From positions 4,790,772 to 4,854,771 of the forward strand of contig NZ_AP029019.1 of assembly GCF_037101375.1 (NCBI RefSeq): a stretch of 64,000 nt of DNA. Direction: 5' to 3'. The position numbers were made by a program, and so were the translations under genes. The notes below the pieces were generated by a model. It did no database searches. It saw only the letters and a program-made list of their open reading frames with translations, and was not told the origin of the DNA. The DNA comes from Acidovorax sp. DW039 (lineage in GTDB: Bacteria; Pseudomonadota; Gammaproteobacteria; Burkholderiales; Burkholderiaceae_C). Positions 1 to 8,490 of this stretch are shown in pieces. How positions within the stretch are numbered: the stretch's first letter is position 1; each line of letters starts with the position of its first letter.

Positions 1-443
1 GCGATGTGCAAGGCAGCGACCGGCTGCTGGCCGCCATCAAGACCATCATCGTGGCGGATCTGGTGATGAGCGTGGACAACGTGATCGCGATTGCAGGCGC
101 TGCCCAGAACTCGGGCGAACACTCCTTCCTGCTGGTGGTGCTGGGTCTGCTGATCTCCATCCCCATCATCGTCTGGGGCAGCCAGCTGGTCATCAAGCTG
201 ATGGAGCGCTTCCCGCTCATCATCACGCTCGGCGGCATGCTGCTGGGCTGGATTGCCGGTGGCATGCTGGTGTCCGACCCCGCACTGGCCAACCCCGACA
301 AGTGGCAGTGGATGCTGAAGCTGCCACAGTCTGACGTGGTGAAGTACGCAGCCAGCGCAGCCGGTGCTCTGATCGTGCTGGCAGTGGGCAAACTCATCCT
401 GGCCCGCCGTGCTGCGGCCGGTGGTGGCGCGGCCCACGGCTGA
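1..443 (+). CDS. TerC/YjbE-family integral membrane protein, 5'-truncated by the window edge
   Basis: The reading frame is already open at the first base (codons from base 3), so the true start lies upstream. About 147 C-terminal residues are visible and end at the TGA at 441-443. They hold several hydrophobic helices and a segment reading VADLVMSVDNVIAIAG, the acidic membrane motif typical of the TerC/YjbE (YkoY) family. This family is linked to tellurium resistance and, in better-studied members, to manganese export. The C-terminus is a short basic and Gly-rich tail. The substrate cannot be deduced here. The family is confident; the transport role is inference from the family. Confidence 0.85.
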   Translation, partial: DVQGSDRLLAAIKTIIVADLVMSVDNVIAIAGAAQNSGEHSFLLVVLGLLISIPIIVWGSQLVIKLMERFPLIITLGGMLLGWIAGGMLVSDPALANPDKWQWMLKLPQSDVVKYAASAAGALIVLAVGKLILARRAAAGGGAAHG

Positions 444-533
444 TCGGTTCTGCCCTGCCAACGGCGGGATGGGTGGGCCCGACAGAGGGCCTGCCCACCA
501 TTTCCTTCCAAACGCTTCGAGGTGGTTTGCAAC

Positions 534-1013
534 ATGGACAAAATCATTGTGTACGTGGACGACGCCGAGCATGCACAGCAGCTGCTCACCCCCCTCGTGG
601 CCCAGCAAGCTGCTGGCAGGCACTGGGTGCTGGTGGCCTGCGCCCCGCGGATGACCCACCGCATCAGCAAATGGGTAAGTCACAGCGCCCGTGAAAGCTG
701 GCGCGGCAAGTGGGCAGATCGGCTGTTTGACCAGCTGGTGCCCGCCGTAGGGCTGCGCTCAGGCCAGTTCACCACCGTGCTGGCCAAAACCCCTTTGCCC
801 GAGCTGACGGAAGAGCTGCAGGCCCAGATCCGCGCCACCGGGGCCCAACCCGCCCCCGTGGTGGACGCCCGCAAGCCACGCACGGATACCGCCAACACGG
901 CATCGCCCGCCAGCGTGCGCGCGGAGCACGCACCTCGCCTGTCTACATGGCCTCGGATGCTGGGGAGTGTGATTACAGGCTGCGGCACCCTCTGGGCCCT
1001 GGGCCTGGATTGA
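534..1013 (+). CDS. Hypothetical protein, 159 aa, with C-terminal hydrophobic segment
   Basis: I chose the ATG at 534 because GAGGTG lies about 8 bases upstream; an in-frame upstream GTG at 522 would add four residues but has no ribosome site. The protein starts MDKIIVYVDDAEHAQQ, which looks like a beta-alpha nucleotide or response-type fold entry. It has a basic stretch with several Arg and Trp (KWVSHSARESWRGKWADRLF), then a Pro/Ala-rich linker, and ends with a short hydrophobic helix (MLGSVITGCGTLWALGL). I recognise no catalytic motif. It follows the TerC-like gene on the same strand after 90 bases and may be cotranscribed. Function unknown. Confidence 0.6.
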   Translation: MDKIIVYVDDAEHAQQLLTPLVAQQAAGRHWVLVACAPRMTHRISKWVSHSARESWRGKWADRLFDQLVPAVGLRSGQFTTVLAKTPLPELTEELQAQIRATGAQPAPVVDARKPRTDTANTASPASVRAEHAPRLSTWPRMLGSVITGCGTLWALGLD

Positions 1014-1238
1014 ACGGTGCGGTCTCTGCAGTGCACTCCGCACAGCGGGGATACCGCCTGACCAAACGCTGCGGGGCAGGCTTGAAACCGAAACATCCGT
1101 TCCGGTTGAGCCTGTCGAAACCCTGCACGGCACTTCAGTAGGCTCAGCCTGAGCGGTTCGGCAGGCGAAAGCCGGATCACACACTCCCACCCTTGGCTGC
1201 GAAGCCCTGCTGACACCCTGCAGTGCTATCCTGTGCGG
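1014..1238. other. Intergenic region with a palindromic dispersed repeat
   Basis: This 225-base gap separates the hypothetical gene from the holin-like gene. Apart from the inverted repeat at 1097-1161 I see no gene. A minus-strand frame stays open here, but its composition shows no recognisable protein. Confidence 0.4.
1097..1161. repeat. Inverted repeat of the TTCGACAGGCTCA type
   Basis: The left arm reads CCGTTCCGGTTGAGCCTG and continues TCGAA. The right arm, read on the other strand, is CCGAACCGCTCAGGCTGAGC, so two copies of one motif face each other around a loop of about 20 bases. The motif resembles the dispersed GTTCAGGCTGAGCCTGTCGAA repeat common in many proteobacterial intergenic regions. 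It could fold into a hairpin in RNA. No other copy was seen in this window. Confidence 0.6.
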
Positions 1239-1592
1239 ATGAAACTCCTCCTGAAGTGGCTGCTCAGTGCCGCGGCGCTGTTGTTTGTGGCCTACGTCTA
1301 CAGCGGTGTGCAGGTGCAGAGCTTTGGTTCCGCACTGATTGCAGCCTTCGTCATCGGGCTTTTCAACGTGGTGCTACGCCCCGTGCTGGTCATCCTGACC
1401 TTGCCGGTAACCGTCGTCACCGTGGGCCTGTTCCTCTTTGTCATCAATGCGCTGATGTTCTGGGCCGCGGCCAGCGTGCTCGATGGTTTCCACGTCAACG
1501 GCTTCGGGGCTGCGCTGCTGGGCTCGCTGCTGTACTCCGCCGTCGGGCTGGTCATCGAATCAGCGCTCGGCGGTCTGTTCTCTCAGAAGTAA
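1239..1592 (+). CDS. Phage holin family (superfamily IV-like) small membrane protein
   Basis: This is a 117-residue, almost entirely hydrophobic protein with four predicted membrane helices, starting MKLLLKWLLSAAALLF. The pattern, with a conserved RPVL around residues 48-51 after the second helix (FNVVLRPVLVILTLPVT), fits the chromosomal four-helix membrane family annotated as mycobacterial phage holin superfamily IV (YvlD-like). Such proteins are usually not phage-derived. I start at the ATG at 1239; an in-frame GTG sits two codons upstream. Its last 33 bases overlap the convergent bepA-type gene. Function unknown beyond membrane location. Confidence 0.8.
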   Translation: MKLLLKWLLSAAALLFVAYVYSGVQVQSFGSALIAAFVIGLFNVVLRPVLVILTLPVTVVTVGLFLFVINALMFWAAASVLDGFHVNGFGAALLGSLLYSAVGLVIESALGGLFSQK

Positions 1593-3098
1593 CTGCACGT
1601 CGCGCAAGCGGGTGTCGATGATGGACGCCTCGAAATGGTCCTCTGCCGAGGTACTGCGCCGCGCCAGGTCCTGCCCCGCCTTGAAGCGATCCACCGCCGC
1701 AGCGTAGTCATAGCGAGCCACCTGCATTTCGGCCTCGGCACGCACGGCGCGCAAGGCTTGGCCCTGCGCATTCCACACCCCGGCCATGGCCTGCCATGCG
1801 CCAGCATCGCGCGGATGCACCGCCAGCCAGGTCTGCAGGGGTCCCGTCACCTCCTGCGCCTGCCCTGTGCGCAAGGCAATCTGCGTGTGCAACAGTAGCT
1901 CAGGGCGGCGGGTGTCGCCCGCAGGCAGGGCGGCCCGGGCAGCGGCTGCGTTGCCGTCCGCCAGCTCCACCTCTGCCAGCAGAAGTTGCGCCAAACGCGC
2001 GGCTGGCGCATCCCCCTTGACGACGCCCTGCAGTTGCTGTGCCAGGCGCCGGGCTCCTGCGGCATCGCGCAGCTGGCTGCTGGCCAGCGCTGCGGCATAC
2101 AGCACCCCGGCCTTGCGGGCGGAAGGCAGTGCCGCAAAACCCGTACCCTGCGGCTCCGCCATCCATTGCCGCAGCACATCCACACCGGGGTTGGAGAGCA
2201 CCCGGGCCCGCGCCGTCACCATGGCGTGCTCTGCCTGCAAGGGGGCCGGGGGGTGGGCAGCCAGACCGCCGGAAGGCAAGCGTGACTGCATGTCGGCAAT
2301 GCGCTGGGTGGTGAGGGGGTGGCTGCGCAGGTAGGGCCAGCTTCCGTTGTCGTTGATACGGTTGGCCTGCTGCAGCTTTTCAAACATGCCCACAAACCCC
2401 TGAGGCGCAAAGCCAGCGGGCTCCATCAGGCTCATGCCCACACGGTCAGCCTCGCGCTCCATGTCACGCGAGAAGTTGAGCTGGTTCTGCACCGCCAAAG
2501 CCTGGCCGCCCACCACCAGCGCCTGCGTGGCCCCGGGGTTCTTGCTGGCCGCCAATGCGCCCAGCACCATCGCCCCCAAGAGCAGCGGTGTCTGCCTGCT
2601 TTGCTGGGTCAGCAGGCGGGAAATGTGCCGCTGCGTGACGTGGCTGAGTTCGTGCGCTAGCACCGAAGCCAACTCATCCCGCGTTCCCACCACTCCCACC
2701 AGCCCCAGGTGCAGGCCCAGATAGCCCCCCGGCAGGGCAAAGGCATTGACCGTGCGGTCACGCCCGAGCAGCACCTCCCAGGCAAAGCGCTCATCCAGCT
2801 CAGCCGACAGCTCCCCGCGTGAACGCGATGCGGCAATCAAAGGCTGCCAGATGCCTTGGACGTATTCGGCAATCACCGGGTCGTCGATGTAATCCGGGTC
2901 CCGATACAGTTCGCGGATGATGCGGTCGCCCAAGCGCCGCTCTTGGCTGCTGGTCAGATCGCTGCCATCCCCCAGCGTGGGAAGGCTGGCTTGGGCTGCC
3001 ACGGGCAGAGGCAACACTGCGCCATTAGCTATCAAAAAAGTAGCTGCCAGCGCTTGAGCAACCTGCGCCAGAGGCTTTTTCTTCCAGAATCTAAGCAC
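1560..3098 (-). CDS. bepA: M48-family periplasmic metalloprotease/chaperone, BepA (YfgC)-like
   Basis: The 512-residue product has an N-terminal signal peptide (three Lys at 6-8, hydrophobic core about 14-30, cleavage near VAAQA). It then has an M48 peptidase domain with the zinc motif HELSH at 149-153 and EREAD at 214-218. The C-terminal 200 residues are Ala/Leu-rich and TPR-like. This is the layout of BepA, a periplasmic protease-chaperone that works on LptD and other outer-membrane proteins at the BAM complex. An lptD gene is present 40 kb away. A dispersed repeat lies over the signal-peptide codons (3028-3080). The 3' end overlaps the convergent holin-like gene by 33 bases. Confidence 0.88.
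   Translation of the reverse strand: MLRFWKKKPLAQVAQALAATFLIANGAVLPLPVAAQASLPTLGDGSDLTSSQERRLGDRIIRELYRDPDYIDDPVIAEYVQGIWQPLIAASRSRGELSAELDERFAWEVLLGRDRTVNAFALPGGYLGLHLGLVGVVGTRDELASVLAHELSHVTQRHISRLLTQQSRQTPLLLGAMVLGALAASKNPGATQALVVGGQALAVQNQLNFSRDMEREADRVGMSLMEPAGFAPQGFVGMFEKLQQANRINDNGSWPYLRSHPLTTQRIADMQSRLPSGGLAAHPPAPLQAEHAMVTARARVLSNPGVDVLRQWMAEPQGTGFAALPSARKAGVLYAAALASSQLRDAAGARRLAQQLQGVVKGDAPAARLAQLLLAEVELADGNAAAARAALPAGDTRRPELLLHTQIALRTGQAQEVTGPLQTWLAVHPRDAGAWQAMAGVWNAQGQALRAVRAEAEMQVARYDYAAAVDRFKAGQDLARRSTSAEDHFEASIIDTRLRDVQLLLREQTAER
3028..3080 (+). repeat. 52-bp dispersed palindromic repeat, copy 1 (inside bepA signal peptide)
   Basis: It matches the repeat family seen elsewhere in the window: GCTATC, A-rich spacer, AGCTGCCAGCGCTTGA, spacer, GCGCCAGAGGC, T-run. 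Read on the minus strand it encodes residues of the BepA leader (roughly K7 to A24). The right half-palindrome is degenerate compared with intergenic copies, as expected if coding constraint has altered it. Confidence 0.7.
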
Positions 3099-3228
3099 GT
3101 ATCATCTCCCGGCCAGAATGCCCGGCCCCGCAGCGCCACCCCGGCGCGCGCAGCCGTATGATGCCCTGACCCGCAGATTGTTTCGCACGGCTTGCATCAA
3201 AGCGTGCCAGACCACACCGAATTTCGCC

Positions 3229-3741
3229 ATGTCCGACACACCAGATCACCCCACCAGCCCCCTCACCCACTTCGACGCACAAGGCCAAGCCCACATGGTG
3301 GACGTAGGCGCCAAAGCCGCCACCCACCGTGTGGCCGTAGCCACAGGCCACATCGAAATGCAACCCGAAACCTTGGCACTGATCGAATCGGGCACAGCCA
3401 AGAAAGGCGACGTGCTGGGCATCGCCCGCATCGCAGGCATCATGGCCGCCAAAAAGACCAGCGATCTGATCCCGCTGTGCCACCCCCTGGCACTGACGCG
3501 CGTTGCTATCGAATTTGAAGCTGCCAGCGCCCATATCCCGGGCGCTACAGGCATATTTTGCTCAGCCACGGTAGAGACCGTAGGCCCCACCGGCGTGGAG
3601 ATGGAAGCCCTGACCGCAGTGCAGATCGCTTTGCTCACGATTTATGACATGTGCAAGGCGGCGGACAGGGGGATGGTGGTAAGGGATGTGAGGGTGAGGG
3701 AGAAGCGGGGGGGGAAGTCAGGAGATTACTCTATTGCTTAA
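3229..3741 (+). CDS. moaC: Cyclic pyranopterin monophosphate synthase MoaC
   Basis: MoaC makes cyclic pyranopterin monophosphate in the first stage of molybdenum cofactor synthesis, acting after MoaA in the cytoplasm. The 170-residue protein shows the family signature [19 protein letters not shown] near residues 22-40, the conserved LCHPL at 83-87, GVEMEALTA near 122, YDMCKA at 139-144 and the C-terminal GGKSGD. I start at the ATG at 3229, not the open frame that continues upstream to 3118. Residues 93-110 are encoded by a dispersed repeat and fall where the Escherichia coli protein has a shorter loop. The last 80 bases are unusually G-rich. Confidence 0.95.
   Translation: MSDTPDHPTSPLTHFDAQGQAHMVDVGAKAATHRVAVATGHIEMQPETLALIESGTAKKGDVLGIARIAGIMAAKKTSDLIPLCHPLALTRVAIEFEAASAHIPGATGIFCSATVETVGPTGVEMEALTAVQIALLTIYDMCKAADRGMVVRDVRVREKRGGKSGDYSIA
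3505..3559 (+). repeat. 52-bp dispersed palindromic repeat, copy 2 (inside moaC)
   Basis: The DNA reads GCTATCGAATTTGA, then AGCTGCCAGCGC, a short spacer, GCGCTACAGGCATATTTT. These are the landmarks of the repeat family in the same order and spacing. It lies in frame within moaC and encodes residues 93-110. Confidence 0.7.
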
Positions 3742-3816
3742 AGCGCCAAATAGATTCTGCATGTACAGAAGTGAACCTAGGGATATTTTTGTACGCGTAA
3801 ATGTGTGTCGGTAGCA

Positions 3817-4260
3817 TCACCACCCATACCGCGATATCCAATCTATTGCTAGCGCAACGCACATTCCCACAAGCGCTCCTGCGGCGATTTCAATCTTGTG
3901 GTGTCCTACACGTTCGCGCAGGGGCTTGAGTTGGTGCTCGCGCGCGAGCTTGTTGATGGCTTCGGCATGCTTTCCTACCTGCCTACGCAGGCTCGCGGCG
4001 TCCAGCATGACAACAAATGCCAACGTCAGAGCCACCCCAAAGGCAGGATGGCCAATCCCTTCCCTCAAAGCCACTAAGAAAGCCATCGAGCTGACGATTG
4101 CGCTGTGTGTGCTTGGCATTCCTCCATAGCCAACCAAATCAATCGCCCAACGCTTGGCCTTGATGCTGTTCACCATAAATTTCAGGGAGCCTGCAACAAG
4201 CCAAGCCATCAATGGCGTTGCAGGATAACCAAAGTCCCAGTTAGTCATGGTTACGCTCAT
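3817..4260 (-). CDS. Divergent PAP2-family phosphatase, candidate lipid-linked ribose-phosphate phosphatase
   Basis: This 147-residue membrane protein belongs to the divergent PAP2 (DUF212, YuiD-like) group: it has GGMPSTHSAIVSS, the GxPSxHS phosphatase core, and HKIEIAAGALVG near the C-terminus. I start at the ATG at 4260, which overlaps the stop of the upstream UbiA-type gene by four bases (ATGA), indicating translational coupling. In Mycobacterium the same step next to the UbiA enzyme, removal of the 5-phosphate from polyprenyl-phosphoryl-ribose 5-phosphate, is assigned to a PAP2-type protein (Rv3807c). By position this gene fills that slot; the subfamily differs, so the assignment is inference. 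Confidence 0.8.
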   Translation of the reverse strand: MSVTMTNWDFGYPATPLMAWLVAGSLKFMVNSIKAKRWAIDLVGYGGMPSTHSAIVSSMAFLVALREGIGHPAFGVALTLAFVVMLDAASLRRQVGKHAEAINKLAREHQLKPLRERVGHHKIEIAAGALVGMCVALAIDWISRYGW

Positions 4261-5141
4261 GATGCTGCAGGCCACAAAACCCAAACGCACAGAGAGACCC
4301 AAGTAACCACCGTGACAAGCAAAGGAACATCTCCTAAAAGTACATCCGTTGGGGACTCGCCACCTTGCATTTTTTCCACTACGAACCAGTAGCGAAACAG
4401 ACCAAACAACACAACAGGGACAGTAATGACCAAATCCGGTTGCGCAGACATGACGAACATGCTGTAGAAAACCAACGCTCCCGTGGCAGCCATCTCTGCA
4501 TACCTGTCTATCAACTCCACCGTGTACCGTTGCAACACTTCACGGCTTTCGCTACCTCGTTGACTTAATTCTTGCCGGCGCTTGATTGCAGCCAAGTACA
4601 GGGCAAGACACAGGGTGGTTATGAACATCCACGACGAAACTGGCACCGCGAGTGCTTGCGCACCAGCATAAACACGCAGAACAAAACCGAAGGCAACCGT
4701 AAAAATATCGACCACTGGCTGGTGTTTCAAACCAAAGCTGTACGCTAAGTTCATTGCCAAGTACACGCAAATAACAGCGACTACTGAGGGGTGGAAGAAC
4801 CAGCTCCAAATCAGCACACCGTAAAGCAACGCTAACAACACCAGAGCTTGCGGCACAGACACGGCACCCGTGGCTAACGGACGCGTTCTAGATTTGGATG
4901 GATGGCTCCTGTCCCTATCAATGTCCTTGAGATCGTTGACGATATAAGCGGCAGAAGAGGCGATACAAAAAAGGATAGCAGCCACCAAGGCCTGCACCAC
5001 AGCATGCATGTCCTTGAATTGACCGGCAAATACCAAAGGTGCAATGACGAAACTGTTCTTGATCCATTGCCGGGGTCTCATGAGCCTCAGGAAGCCACCC
5101 AACTTGAAGAGAGCTGAGGAAGGCCAGGGGGTATCATCCAT
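4257..5141 (-). CDS. UbiA-type polyprenyl-phosphate phosphoribosyltransferase (DPPR synthase-like)
   Basis: The product is a 294-residue integral membrane protein of the UbiA prenyltransferase superfamily with about nine helices. The first Asp-rich motif NDLKDIDRD is at 69-77; a second region reads YSFGLKHQPVVDIFTVAFG. The opening LRLMRPRQWIKN is typical of the decaprenyl-phosphate phosphoribosyltransferase branch (Rv3806c), which joins PRPP to polyprenyl phosphate, the first committed step to lipid-linked arabinofuranose. Neighbouring PAP2-, GtrA-, DprE1- and DprE2-like genes support this over a ubiquinone or heme role. It is divergent from gtrA, with only 40 bases between start codons. Confidence 0.88.
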   Translation of the reverse strand: MDDTPWPSSALFKLGGFLRLMRPRQWIKNSFVIAPLVFAGQFKDMHAVVQALVAAILFCIASSAAYIVNDLKDIDRDRSHPSKSRTRPLATGAVSVPQALVLLALLYGVLIWSWFFHPSVVAVICVYLAMNLAYSFGLKHQPVVDIFTVAFGFVLRVYAGAQALAVPVSSWMFITTLCLALYLAAIKRRQELSQRGSESREVLQRYTVELIDRYAEMAATGALVFYSMFVMSAQPDLVITVPVVLFGLFRYWFVVEKMQGGESPTDVLLGDVPLLVTVVTWVSLCVWVLWPAAS

Positions 5142-5181
5142 ACCGTTTATTTAAAGACTATTGAAGTGTGAATTCTGCATC

Positions 5182-5583
5182 ATGAAGCTAGCTTTCATCT
5201 ACGCTTTGCTCGCGGCAGTAGCAACTATTGTCAATATCACCACACAGCATGTTTTTTTGGAGATTTACACTGATAAGTATGCAATTCAGGGTTCTGTGCT
5301 GTGCGGCACAATGGCTGGCTTGGTTGTTAAATACCTACTAGATAAAAATTATATTTTTAATTTCAAGACAAAATGTACTGCACACAACACCAAGACATTC
5401 GTGCTTTATTCCATGATGGGGGTGCTTACCACAGCCATTTTTTGGATGTTTGAATTTATTTTTCACAAAATTTCTGATGGATCTGCTGTATTCAGATATT
5501 TGGGAGGCACCTTGGGGCTCATAATCGGATACATTGCAAAATATCAACTAGATAAAAAATTTGTCTTCAAGGCCCGTCAATGA
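5182..5583 (+). CDS. GtrA-like membrane protein
   Basis: This 133-residue protein has four hydrophobic helices and the GtrA-type ends of each half (LDKNYIFNFK and LDKKFVFKARQ). GtrA proteins are proposed to help lipid-linked sugars cross, or be presented at, the inner membrane. In mycobacteria a GtrA protein (Rv3789) sits directly beside dprE1, exactly as here. I start at the ATG at 5182; a TTG at 5161 in the same frame is possible. Its TGA overlaps the next ATG by four bases, so it is coupled to the DprE1-like gene. AT-rich composition. Confidence 0.85.
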   Translation: MKLAFIYALLAAVATIVNITTQHVFLEIYTDKYAIQGSVLCGTMAGLVVKYLLDKNYIFNFKTKCTAHNTKTFVLYSMMGVLTTAIFWMFEFIFHKISDGSAVFRYLGGTLGLIIGYIAKYQLDKKFVFKARQ

Positions 5584-6878
5584 AGCTAGTTCAATCTTGG
5601 GGAAGACTGGATTCAAAGCTACATCAAGTAGTTTTATTAACCTCACCTCAACAATCAAAGATAGAAATTAAAGAAAAATTCCCGGGTCTAGCATTCGGTA
5701 ACGGTCGAAGCTATGGTGATATTTGTCTTAATCCAAACGGCTTTCTCTGGAATACTCAAGGGCTCAGTAACTTCTGCTCCTGGAATCCAGAGACAGGTCG
5801 CTTGACGACTGAGGCTGGCGTACTTTTAAAGGACGTTCAACAAACATTTTTATCGCGGGGGTGGATGCTCCCTGTTACTCCAGGAACTCAACTCGTCACT
5901 GTAGGTGGGGCAATTGCAAATGATGTTCATGGAAAGAATCATCATGCCTTTGGAACCTTTGGCGATCACATCATTCGCTTATGGCTACTCCGTACGAACG
6001 GGCAAGAGATTGAATGCAGCAGAAGTGTTAATTCCGAATGGTTTGAGGCGACCATAGGAGGAATGGGCCTTACAGGAGTCATCCTAAAAGCAGAGATTCA
6101 ACTCAAACAAGTCAGCGGCCCATGGCTGGAATCTGAAACCATTCCATTTCAAGGACTGGAAGATTTTTTCTCATTATCAGACTCAAGTGAGTCCAAATGG
6201 GAACACACTGTTTCTTGGATCGACTGCTTGGCTGGCATAAATACACGAGGCATTTTCATGCGAGCCAATCCCTCAAAACATATTGAAAGAGAAAAAACAG
6301 CATCAAAACCAAAAAAAATATTCTTCACTCCACCCATTTCCCCCGTAAATAAGTTCACTCTAAGTTTTTTTAACACTGCATATTATTGGATACAACGAGG
6401 CAGATCAGGAAAATCCATCGTCAACTACAAAGATTTCTTTTATCCTCTTGACGGAGTTTTAGAGTGGAACCGCTTGTATGGACCTAATGGATTTTATCAA
6501 TATCAAAGTGTGATACCTAGAGAGACAGGTCTTGATGCAACACGAGAAATGTTAAAAGAAATATCACGTGCCAGAGAGGGTTCTTTTCTTGCAGTACTTA
6601 AGACCTTTGGTAAACGCCCCTCATCTGGACTCTTGAGTTTTGCTCGGCCAGGAGTAACACTAGCGCTCGACTTTCCAAACCGAAACGTTAAAACTCTGGC
6701 GCTCTTTAAGCGATTGGACAGTATCGTAGAAGAAGCCGGAGGTGCGCTATATCTCGCAAAAGACAATCGCATGAGTAGCAAAATGTTCGTCAAAACTTAT
6801 CCTAGTCTTGAGAAATTTTTGCCCTTTAGAGATCCTGGAATTACATCTTCTATGTCACGTCGACTTTTCGGCAGCTAG
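5580..6878 (+). CDS. dprE1: DprE1-like FAD-dependent decaprenylphosphoryl-ribose 2-oxidase
   Basis: DprE1 oxidises polyprenylphosphoryl-ribose at C2 so that DprE2 can reduce it to the arabinose epimer. The 432-residue product has the FAD_binding_4 motif FGNGRSYGD at 39-47, GTQLVTVGGAIANDVHGKNHH near 101-121 and a C-terminal substrate domain. The Lys known to be essential in the Mycobacterium tuberculosis enzyme (K418) has an equivalent at K394 in YLAKDNR. The benzothiazinone-target Cys (C387) aligns with Ala362 in GVTLALDFP. Start ATG overlaps the gtrA stop. Clearly more AT-rich than flanking chromosomal genes, suggesting transfer. Other VAO-type oxidases are possible, but the context is decisive. 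Confidence 0.88.
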   Translation: MKLVQSWGRLDSKLHQVVLLTSPQQSKIEIKEKFPGLAFGNGRSYGDICLNPNGFLWNTQGLSNFCSWNPETGRLTTEAGVLLKDVQQTFLSRGWMLPVTPGTQLVTVGGAIANDVHGKNHHAFGTFGDHIIRLWLLRTNGQEIECSRSVNSEWFEATIGGMGLTGVILKAEIQLKQVSGPWLESETIPFQGLEDFFSLSDSSESKWEHTVSWIDCLAGINTRGIFMRANPSKHIEREKTASKPKKIFFTPPISPVNKFTLSFFNTAYYWIQRGRSGKSIVNYKDFFYPLDGVLEWNRLYGPNGFYQYQSVIPRETGLDATREMLKEISRAREGSFLAVLKTFGKRPSSGLLSFARPGVTLALDFPNRNVKTLALFKRLDSIVEEAGGALYLAKDNRMSSKMFVKTYPSLEKFLPFRDPGITSSMSRRLFGS

Positions 6879-6887
6879 TTTTTATTT

Positions 6888-7658
6888 ATGCTTGATACCC
6901 AACCGCTCTTTCGACGCATCATCATTGTCGGAGCCACATCCGCAATTGCAAACCAGTGCGCAAAAATATGGCTAACAGCTCAATCAGCAGAGCTTATTCT
7001 CATAGGTCGTGATGAGTTAAAGCTGAAACAGATAACATCAGATTTAAAAATTCGTTCGCCTCAATCTTCTATATCTAGCATTTTTGTAAACTTCCTAGAC
7101 GAAAAATCCATTCAAGAAACTACCCAACTAATTTGCGAAGAACGGCTACCAGACATCGTGCTCATTGCTCAAGGTGCGCTACCTAATCAAGAAGAATGCC
7201 AACACAATCTGAACGTCTGTCGTGCAGCACTCGAAATCAATGGAATTTCACCCATTCTATTTACTGAGGGTTTTGCAAAATTTATGGCGAAAGCAGATTT
7301 TGGTCGAATTATTGTCATCGGCTCAGTAGCTGGTGATCGCGGTCGTCAGTCTAACTACGTTTATGGGGCAGCAAAAGCCATGGTACATAGATACATAGAA
7401 GGACTTCAACATCGTATTGCAGGGCATTGTCATAATTTAAGCATTCTTTTAGTGAAACCCGGCCCAACCGCGACGCCCATGACCAGACATCTTCAGGCCG
7501 CAGGAGCTTCGCTAGCTAGCGCAGAAACGGTAGCACTAGAAATTGTTGAAGCATCAAATAAACACAAGACACAATTATATACCCCAAAAAAATGGGGGAT
7601 AATTATGTTTCTAATACGCCACCTCCCTTCTTTTATTTTTAACAAAATTCGCATATAA
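6888..7658 (+). CDS. dprE2: DprE2-like short-chain dehydrogenase (decaprenylphosphoryl-2-keto-pentose reductase)
   Basis: The 256-residue SDR has the cofactor loop GATSAIA at 15-21, a Ser in IGSVAGDRG near 145 and the catalytic Tyr159-Lys163 pair in YVYGAAK. GATSAIA with a 250-residue length is characteristic of DprE2, which reduces the 2-keto lipid intermediate to polyprenylphosphoryl-D-arabinose. It lies nine bases after dprE1 and closes the gtrA-dprE1-dprE2 operon. It converges on the pilin accessory gene, with 45 bases between the stops. Composition is AT-rich like dprE1. Confidence 0.87.
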   Translation: MLDTQPLFRRIIIVGATSAIANQCAKIWLTAQSAELILIGRDELKLKQITSDLKIRSPQSSISSIFVNFLDEKSIQETTQLICEERLPDIVLIAQGALPNQEECQHNLNVCRAALEINGISPILFTEGFAKFMAKADFGRIIVIGSVAGDRGRQSNYVYGAAKAMVHRYIEGLQHRIAGHCHNLSILLVKPGPTATPMTRHLQAAGASLASAETVALEIVEASNKHKTQLYTPKKWGIIMFLIRHLPSFIFNKIRI

Positions 7659-7703
7659 ATCATCAAATTACATAATCACAAAAAGAGCCGCTAGAAAAAT
7701 CAC

Positions 7704-8483
7704 TCATTGGCTCAAAAATCCATCCCCTGGAAGAAATCCAAGAATTCTGGCAGAACTATCCATTATTGCGATCCAATCTTGCCTATGAATGACGGGTAAA
7801 AACAATAACTCACTCACAGCCAAATTGCTTTGGTGCGCCATCTTTTTAATACTGACTTCCAAGTGAGGATACACGGCTAGGAGCGTCATTACACTCTTAG
7901 CACGTTCAAGAACCTTTTTTCTATAAACATCATCGTAGGGGATATAGAATTCAATACGTTGAGCATAATCAGCTCGCCCCATTAATGATTCAAAAAGCAC
8001 CTTTCCTCGCTCTTCTGGATTTAATGGAGAACGAATTCCAACTACAGAAGGTCCCCTCCAGAATACCGGCCGAAGTGATAAGGGCAACTTCCGAAAATCT
8101 CTTTCATCTTCCGAGGAAGATAGCTCACTCAGTGTAATTACTCGAAATCGATCAATCTCATGCACCAAAAATAATGGACGCGCCTGATAAGAAGTCCAAA
8201 ACCCCAAAAAAAGTGCAGACAATTGAATTACGGCTATCAACCCCATATCTACACGCAGGGCAACGCGCCTTTTATTTGGATTTGCAAGCAATAAAGTCAA
8301 GAGGGGCCCACAAATAATATCAATGAGTAACATTAATATAAATATACCCCTCCCCCCAGAAAGTAAGTCATAGGGTGCTGGATACCATATCACCAAGACA
8401 ATTAGTGCCGCACAACTAGCAAGAAAACAAGATATCAAAAAATGAATAGCCGCATAACGTGCAGCAAACTTAAAACGACTCAT
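7704..8483 (-). CDS. tfpZ: TfpX/TfpZ-family type IV pilin accessory protein
   Basis: The 259-residue protein begins with a short basic stretch (MSRFKFAARY), then about four membrane helices in the first 115 residues, followed by a soluble, presumably periplasmic, domain. The motif WYPAPYDLLSGGRGIFILML and the following DIICGPLLTLLL are hallmarks of the TfpX/TfpZ family, found immediately downstream of particular pilin alleles in Pseudomonas and needed for assembly of the cognate pilin. I chose the ATG at 8483, seven bases after the pilin stop, over a longer frame that would run back into the pilin gene. It is the last gene of the pilin operon. Confidence 0.85.
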   Translation of the reverse strand: MSRFKFAARYAAIHFLISCFLASCAALIVLVIWYPAPYDLLSGGRGIFILMLLIDIICGPLLTLLLANPNKRRVALRVDMGLIAVIQLSALFLGFWTSYQARPLFLVHEIDRFRVITLSELSSSEDERDFRKLPLSLRPVFWRGPSVVGIRSPLNPEERGKVLFESLMGRADYAQRIEFYIPYDDVYRKKVLERAKSVMTLLAVYPHLEVSIKKMAHQSNLAVSELLFLPVIHRQDWIAIMDSSARILGFLPGDGFLSQ

Positions 8484-8490
8484 AAAAAAA

